64,000 nt of DNA from Nonomuraea harbinensis. Its GTDB lineage: Bacteria > Actinomycetota > Actinomycetes > Streptosporangiales > Streptosporangiaceae. The notes under the pieces were generated by a model. The model ran no database searches and was not told the origin of the DNA. It saw nothing but the letters and a program-made list of their open reading frames with translations. Made by a program: the position numbers and the translations under genes. Where the stretch lies: contig NZ_JAHKRN010000008.1 of assembly GCF_019396385.1 (NCBI RefSeq), forward strand, positions 181,302 to 245,301. The letters run 5' to 3'. Below, piece by piece: positions 60,156 to 64,000 of the stretch (within the stretch, counting starts at the first letter, position 1; every line of letters starts with the position of its first letter).

Positions 60156-61769
60156 TCAGCGGGAGGACGGCAGGGCGCGCAGGAAGTCGGCGGCCACCGG
60201 CGCGGCGACCTTGCCGCCGCCGCCACCGCCCTCCACCACCACCGCGAACGCCACGTCGTCCCTGAACCCGATGAACCACGCGTGGGAGTCGAGCTCGGGC
60301 CCCGTGCCGTACTCGGCGGTCCCCGTCTTGCCGTGGGTGCCGGCGGGCAGGCCGGCGGCCTTGGCGGTGCCCTTGGTGACGACGGCCGCCATCATCGCGT
60401 GCAGGTCATCCGTCACCCCGTCGGGCAGCGGGCGGGGCTTGACCTTCTGCTCCGCCTCCGGCACCAGCGTGGGCGGCCGCCAGGTGCCGTCGGCGAGGGC
60501 CGCGGCCACGGACGCCATCGACAGCGGGCTGGCCGTGATGCGGCCCTGGCCGAAGGACTCGGCCGCCAGCTCGGCGTCGGACTCGGCCCTGGGGAAGCTG
60601 GGCTCGGTGGCGGGCAGGCCGATGGCCGGCGCCGTGTTGAAGCCGACCAGCTCGGCGGTCTTCAGCAGCTTGTCGGCGCCGAGCCGCTGCTTGGCCAGCG
60701 GCGCGAACGAGGTGTTGCACGAGTAGGCGAACGAGTCGGAGAACGACACCTTGCCGTACGCGGCCTCCTCGGAGTTGCGGATGCGCAGCCCGCCCACGGT
60801 CACGTACTTCGGGCAGGTCACGGTGTCGCCCGGCTTCAGCCCCGCGGCCAGCAGCCCGGCCGCGGTGACCGCCTTGAACGTCGAGCCCGGCGGGTAGCGG
60901 CCGTCGATGGCCCGGTTGAACCCGCCCCGGTTGTTGACCACGCCCAGGATCTCTCCCGTGCCGGGCCTGATCGCCACCAGCGAGGCGGGCTTGTCGAGGT
61001 CCTTGACCGCGGTGACGGCGGCGTCCTGCACCTGGGGGTCGAGCGAGGTGGTCAGGGACTCGCCGTCCTCGCCCTCGATCGTCTCCAGGGTGGTCTCGCC
61101 CGCCCTGATCTCGGTCGTCGGCGTGCCGGCGAGCCGCTTCTCGAACGTCTGCTGCAGCCCGCCCCGCCCGACCGCCTGCCCGGTCTTGTAGGCGGAGCCG
61201 AGCCGCCGCACGTCGTCCTTAGTGGCCTTGTCGAGGAAGCCGACGAGCTGCTGGACCGAGCCGCCGACCTCGCCGGTGTCGATGCGGTTGCCGTCGGCGT
61301 CGACGATCTTGGCCCGCTCGGGCCACTTCGCCTTGAGCGTGAACTCCGCCTCCGAGGTCAGCTTCGGATGCACCGCGGCGGGGGCCCAGTCGACCTTCCA
61401 GTGGCGGTCGGCCACCTTGAGCGCGAGCTCTCCCTCGTACGTCCAGTCGCCGAGGTTCTTCAGCCGGTGGGTGGCGGTGTAGGGGACGGTGGCGCGGTCG
61501 TCGCTCTCGCGCGGCTGCCCTAGCGTCACCTCGGTGGACTCGACGCCGAGTCCCTCGCGGAGCCGGCCGTAGAGGCCGAGCTCGCGCGGCACGGCCAGCT
61601 CGGCGCTCATCCGCGCCTGGTCGCCGGACTGCCACGCGGCGGCGAAGCGCTGCGCCGTCTCGGCGGGTGTGCCGCGGGTGTGCAGCACGTAGTAGGCGCC
61701 ACCGGCGGCGGCCCCCACCGCCACCACGGTGGCGACGGACACGATCACGATGGTGCGCGTACGCGCCAC
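60156..61769 (-). CDS. Class B penicillin-binding protein with MecA_N-like domain
   Basis: A 537-residue membrane-anchored transpeptidase. N-terminal helix at about 7-27, MecA_N/NTF2-like domain (30-150), PBP dimerisation domain, and transpeptidase with S-x-x-K in PPGSTFKAV (near 295), S-x-N in SCNTSFAPL (near 350) and K-T-G in HGKTGTAEY (near 480). It cross-links peptidoglycan. GTG 61769 with CAGGGGGCTGAC upstream. PASTA domains are absent. Such MecA_N PBPs can give beta-lactam tolerance. Confidence 0.94.
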   Translation of the reverse strand: MARTRTIVIVSVATVVAVGAAAGGAYYVLHTRGTPAETAQRFAAAWQSGDQARMSAELAVPRELGLYGRLREGLGVESTEVTLGQPRESDDRATVPYTATHRLKNLGDWTYEGELALKVADRHWKVDWAPAAVHPKLTSEAEFTLKAKWPERAKIVDADGNRIDTGEVGGSVQQLVGFLDKATKDDVRRLGSAYKTGQAVGRGGLQQTFEKRLAGTPTTEIRAGETTLETIEGEDGESLTTSLDPQVQDAAVTAVKDLDKPASLVAIRPGTGEILGVVNNRGGFNRAIDGRYPPGSTFKAVTAAGLLAAGLKPGDTVTCPKYVTVGGLRIRNSEEAAYGKVSFSDSFAYSCNTSFAPLAKQRLGADKLLKTAELVGFNTAPAIGLPATEPSFPRAESDAELAAESFGQGRITASPLSMASVAAALADGTWRPPTLVPEAEQKVKPRPLPDGVTDDLHAMMAAVVTKGTAKAAGLPAGTHGKTGTAEYGTGPELDSHAWFIGFRDDVAFAVVVEGGGGGGKVAAPVAADFLRALPSSR

Positions 61770-61817
61770 TGTCAGCCCCCTGACCGTCGACAGGGGACCG
61801 AGCTTAGCGGGGCGGCA

Positions 61818-62519
61818 TCACGACGTGCCATGGGACGGCTTGTGACCGGACGCGTACTCCGGGACGTACTCCTGCCCGGAAAGCCGCTGGATGGCGGCCA
61901 TGACCTCGTCGGTCACGCGGCGCCGCTCCCGGGCGTCGCGATGGTCGCCGTCGAACCGCAGCGGCTCGCCGATCCGGATGCCGACGGTGGCCGGGCGGGG
62001 CACCCTGGCGCCGAACGGCATCACCTTGTCGGTGCCGCTGAGCGCCACGGGAAGCACGGGGGCGCCGGTCTTGAGCGCCAGCCAGGCGACGCCGACCTTG
62101 CCGCGGTAGAGACGGCCGTCGGGGGAGCGGGTGCCCTCCGGGTGGATGCCGAACAGCTCGCCGCGCTCCAGCAGCCCGGCGGCGGCGTCGAGCATCTCCT
62201 GCGCGGCCCTGGCGCTCTCACGGTCGGTCGGCAGGCTGCCGCCCAGCCGCATGAACCAGCTGGAGACCGGGTTGCCGGAGAAGTACTCGTTCTTCGCGGC
62301 GAACGTGACGTGCCGGGGGAGCAGCGCGGGCAGCAGGAACGAGTCGATCACCGACAGATGGTTGGCCGCCAGGATGGCCGGGCCGGTCCGCGGCACGTGC
62401 GCCGCGCCCGACAGGTGCGGCCTGCACATGGCGTGGGTGAGCGGCACCGCGGCGAACTTGACCACGTGATAAAGCAACTTGGCGCTCCAGGAGGCGATCG
62501 TGTCGGTCCGGCCACTCAC
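61818..62519 (-). CDS. 1-Acylglycerol-3-phosphate O-acyltransferase (PlsC-like)
   Basis: A 233-residue lysophosphatidic acid acyltransferase-like protein. Block I H-x4-D in NHLSVIDSF, block III FGIHPEGTRSPDG and GKVGVAWLALKTGAPV. N-terminal hydrophobic segment anchors it to the membrane. GTG 62519 (VSGRTDTIASWSA) is favoured; the frame stays open to 62555 but runs through the terminator. Phospholipid synthesis. Separated from the Nudix gene by a structured 213-base gap. Confidence 0.93.
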   Translation of the reverse strand: MSGRTDTIASWSAKLLYHVVKFAAVPLTHAMCRPHLSGAAHVPRTGPAILAANHLSVIDSFLLPALLPRHVTFAAKNEYFSGNPVSSWFMRLGGSLPTDRESARAAQEMLDAAAGLLERGELFGIHPEGTRSPDGRLYRGKVGVAWLALKTGAPVLPVALSGTDKVMPFGARVPRPATVGIRIGEPLRFDGDHRDARERRRVTDEVMAAIQRLSGQEYVPEYASGHKPSHGTS

Positions 62520-62523
62520 CCTA

Positions 62524-62567
62524 AACGCGTCGTGCCCCGTCCGGGGACGGGGCACGAGGACGCGTTA
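62524..62567. terminator. Long hairpin upstream of plsC-like gene
   Basis: CGTGCCCCGTCC (62531-62542) pairs with GGACGGGGCACG (62545-62556). The stem continues outward: AACGCGTC against GACGCGTT (62524-62567) across a small bulge. Ends transcription coming from the Nudix gene, or forms the 5' UTR of the plsC-like gene. Confidence 0.7.
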
Positions 62568-62732
62568 AGGCCGATGTGGCGGTCGCCTCCTCGGCGAGAT
62601 GCACAACACGGCTCCAGCCGAACGGTATTCCGTGAAGGCGGTAATTTGCGGCCCGGGGGACACAGACCACATCGGCCATTCGATGCTAACGGACATCCGG
62701 CTGGAGGTATTCCACCCGGGCCCAAGATTCGG
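62568..62732. other. 165-bp structured intergenic segment
   Basis: Between the Nudix gene and the hairpin. GGCCGATGTGG (62569-62579) is complementary to CCACATCGGCC (62667-62677), and CTCCAGCCG (62612-62620) to CGGCTGGAG (62698-62706). The two pairings interleave, as in a pseudoknot. GGTATTCC occurs twice (62624 and 62706). No gene or known riboswitch is recognised. Confidence 0.45.
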
Positions 62733-63329
62733 TCACGTTCTGGTCCAGTGCGGTTGCGCCACGTCGAACACCCGCTGCTCACGGCCACGGAGCGCGACTT
62801 CCGCGAACTGCCACAAAATCGCCCCCGTCGGCGCGTGGATCACGATCGACGGCCCCAGCGGCAGCTGCAGCAGCTCGCCCCGCCACCGCGGCACCCCGGG
62901 CGCGAGCAGCCACTCCAGCGGCACGTCGTGCACCGACGCCACCTCGCGCGGATCGGCGACCGGCCGCTGCGAGCCGCCGAAGGCCACCATCGGCGTGATG
63001 ACGAACCCGGAGTCGGTCACGAAGTCGTCGAGCAGCCCCGCCACGGTCACGCCGCCGACCGAGGTCTCCTCCTGCAGCTCCCGCAGCGCCGCCTCGACGG
63101 GCGTCTCGCCGTCGTCCAGCCGCCCGCCGGGCAGCGCCCACTGCCCCGGGTTCCGGCCGTGCGGCGCCCGCCTGATCACGATCGTGTACGGGTCGCGCCG
63201 CTCGTCCTCCAGCACGCACACGGTCACGGCGGCCCGGCGGATCCCGTCGGCGGGCGGCACCTCCCGCCGGTCGAAGGCCCGCAGCCGGGCGGTGACCAGA
63301 GCCCGGAGCTCGTCGATGGGCGGCAGCAT
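62733..63329 (-). CDS. Nudix hydrolase
   Basis: A 198-residue NUDIX enzyme, CoA pyrophosphatase (NudL)-like by the N-terminal helix. Nudix box G-x5-E-x7-R-E-U-x-E-E is intact in GGRLDDGETPVEAALRELQE with EETSV following, the usual closing Gly being Thr/Ser. Start ATG 63329. It follows the small membrane protein gene by 12 bases, so the two form an operon. Cleaves nucleoside diphosphate-linked substrates. Confidence 0.92.
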   Translation of the reverse strand: MLPPIDELRALVTARLRAFDRREVPPADGIRRAAVTVCVLEDERRDPYTIVIRRAPHGRNPGQWALPGGRLDDGETPVEAALRELQEETSVGGVTVAGLLDDFVTDSGFVITPMVAFGGSQRPVADPREVASVHDVPLEWLLAPGVPRWRGELLQLPLGPSIVIHAPTGAILWQFAEVALRGREQRVFDVAQPHWTRT

Positions 63330-63341
63330 CCGCTCAGGATC

Positions 63342-63599
63342 TCACGCCGCCAGCAGGGCGCCCAGCGCGGTCCCCGCGGCCATGGCGGCGGCCGCGCCGA
63401 CCGCCGCCCACCTGCCGAGCGCCTCGCCGCGGGCGTGACCGGCGATGCCCAGCAGGATCCCCGCCAGGCCGAACGCGATCGGCAGGTAGAGCAGGGCGAC
63501 GGCGGCACAGGCGAACCCGGCGGCCGACAGCACCTCGGCCGCGGGACCGCGCAGCTCACCCGGGCGCGGCTCATCGGGGTGCGGGTCTGGCGAGGTCAT
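63342..63599 (-). CDS. Small two-helix membrane protein (DUF4190-like)
   Basis: An 85-residue protein with a Pro/Glu-rich soluble start (TSPDPHPDEPRPGELRGP), then two hydrophobic helices (about 22-52 and 62-83) with a short charged loop GHARGEALGR, the DUF4190 pattern. ATG 63599 has AGAGAGG upstream. Probably co-transcribed with the Nudix gene. Function unknown. Confidence 0.75.
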   Translation of the reverse strand: MTSPDPHPDEPRPGELRGPAAEVLSAAGFACAAVALLYLPIAFGLAGILLGIAGHARGEALGRWAAVGAAAAMAAGTALGALLAA

Positions 63600-63631
63600 C
63601 GCGGCCTCTCTTGGAGGGGCAGGTCAGCCCA

Positions 63632-64000
63632 TCACATACCCGCGCCGCCTCCGAGGTCCAGCTCCACCGGCAACGGCCCCGCGTGCACGATGTCCAGCCG
63701 GGACACCGCCCTGGTCAGCGCCACGTACAGGAGGTTCGGGCCGCGCTCGCCCGAGCGGGCGATGTCACCGGGCTCGCACACCACCGCGTGGTCGAACTCC
63801 AGCCCCTTCGCCAGCGAGGCGGGCAGGACGGCGAGCCGCTCGTCCGGCTCAAGCCCGGCCGCCCGCAGCGCCTCCTCCAGCGCCCCGGCGGCCGGATCGG
63901 CGGCGATCACCCCCACCGACCCCTCGAACCCCAGCGCCTCCCGCACCGCCGCCACCAGGCCGGCGGCCAGGTCGCCGGCGGCGCGCACGCGCAGCCTGCC
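63632..64000 (-). CDS. UvrD/HelD-like helicase, C-terminal end (partial)
   Basis: The last 122 residues of a superfamily I helicase; the gene continues beyond the window edge. Motif V is LAKGLEFDHAVVCEP and motif VI NLLYVALTRAVSRLDIVH. The order and spacing match HelD-type RNA-polymerase-recycling ATPases found in actinobacteria. The stop is TGA at 63632. ATP-binding motifs lie outside the window. Confidence 0.85.
   Translation of the reverse strand, partial: GRLRVRAAGDLAAGLVAAVREALGFEGSVGVIAADPAAGALEEALRAAGLEPDERLAVLPASLAKGLEFDHAVVCEPGDIARSGERGPNLLYVALTRAVSRLDIVHAGPLPVELDLGGGAGM

Noticed and set aside
60113..60159. 8-bp inverted repeat CTGACCCC / GGGGTCAG between DUF3040 and the penicillin-binding protein
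   Set aside because: 31-base loop and overlap with both coding ends make it weak as a terminator; may be chance.

Overview
The window is very GC-rich (about 72% by eye), densely packed, uses GTG and TTG starts freely, and has many 1-4 base start/stop overlaps. These traits, together with a GarA-like FHA/FtsR-like MerR/bifunctional nuclease/MerR/gcvP gene order, an actinobacterial DUF5999 protein, DUF3040, a MmyB-like regulator and several probably leaderless promoters, point to a chromosomal segment of a filamentous actinomycete. A Streptosporangiaceae (Nonomuraea-like) origin is my best guess; this is inference, since no rRNA or marker is present. I see no tRNA, rRNA, CRISPR array, insertion sequence or phage gene.

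Layout. 0-7.6 kb: TrpE-TrpG fusion anthranilate synthase, FluG-like amidohydrolase, ThyX, then a MoaD-like/BNR-repeat gene pair divergent from a MmyB-type regulator across a perfect 25-bp palindrome, and a flavohemoprotein. 8-12.5 kb: a GATase-like protein lacking its catalytic Cys, an esterase and an enoyl-CoA hydratase in one operon, facing an acyl-CoA dehydrogenase coupled to a methyltransferase. 12.5-16.6 kb: two-component system, membrane protein, TrpF, N-terminally short GNAT. 16.7-25.7 kb: conserved actinobacterial block (CDP-alcohol phosphotransferase, nucleotidyltransferase with a degenerate phosphomannomutase half, zinc-ribbon FHA protein, FtsR-like MerR, bifunctional nuclease, second MerR, tandem glycine riboswitch and gcvP). 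25.8-31.7 kb: TPR protein, a non-coding degenerate repeat tract, small proteins, TetR, SigA-family sigma factor and a protease-propeptide-like small secreted protein. 31.7-35.5 kb and 46.5-47.8 kb: menaquinone genes menE, menC, menD and isochorismate synthase. 35.5-46.5 kb: accessory metabolism with its own regulators: STAS protein, HutC-type GntR with IMPase and HAD phosphatase, FCD-type GntR with a CoA-transferase/CitE-like lyase pair, TetR next to a sugar ABC importer, an epoxide-hydrolase-like protein and YigZ. 47.9-50.3 kb: secreted SGNH esterase, secreted HNH nuclease and a two-gene fluoride channel. 50.3-57 kb: TPR-CHAT protease, cytosolic subtilase, sigma factor, small partner protein and cytosolic HtrA-like protease. 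57-64 kb: glycosyltransferase, a 39-residue basic protein, radical SAM protein, DUF3040, a class B penicillin-binding protein, PlsC, Nudix, a small membrane protein and the end of a UvrD/HelD-like helicase.

The best candidate for an undescribed system is 50.3-57 kb: three proteases from three unrelated folds (caspase-like CHAT, subtilisin, trypsin) beside a dedicated sigma factor and a small unknown protein, none with a signal peptide. It looks like an intracellular proteolytic signalling or conflict module. Second-tier items are the MoaD-like/BNR/MmyB locus with its operator, several proteins whose families' catalytic residues are missing (GATase Cys, epoxide hydrolase His, STAS Ser, phosphomannomutase loops), the repeat tract at 26.77-27.12 kb and the 39-residue basic protein.
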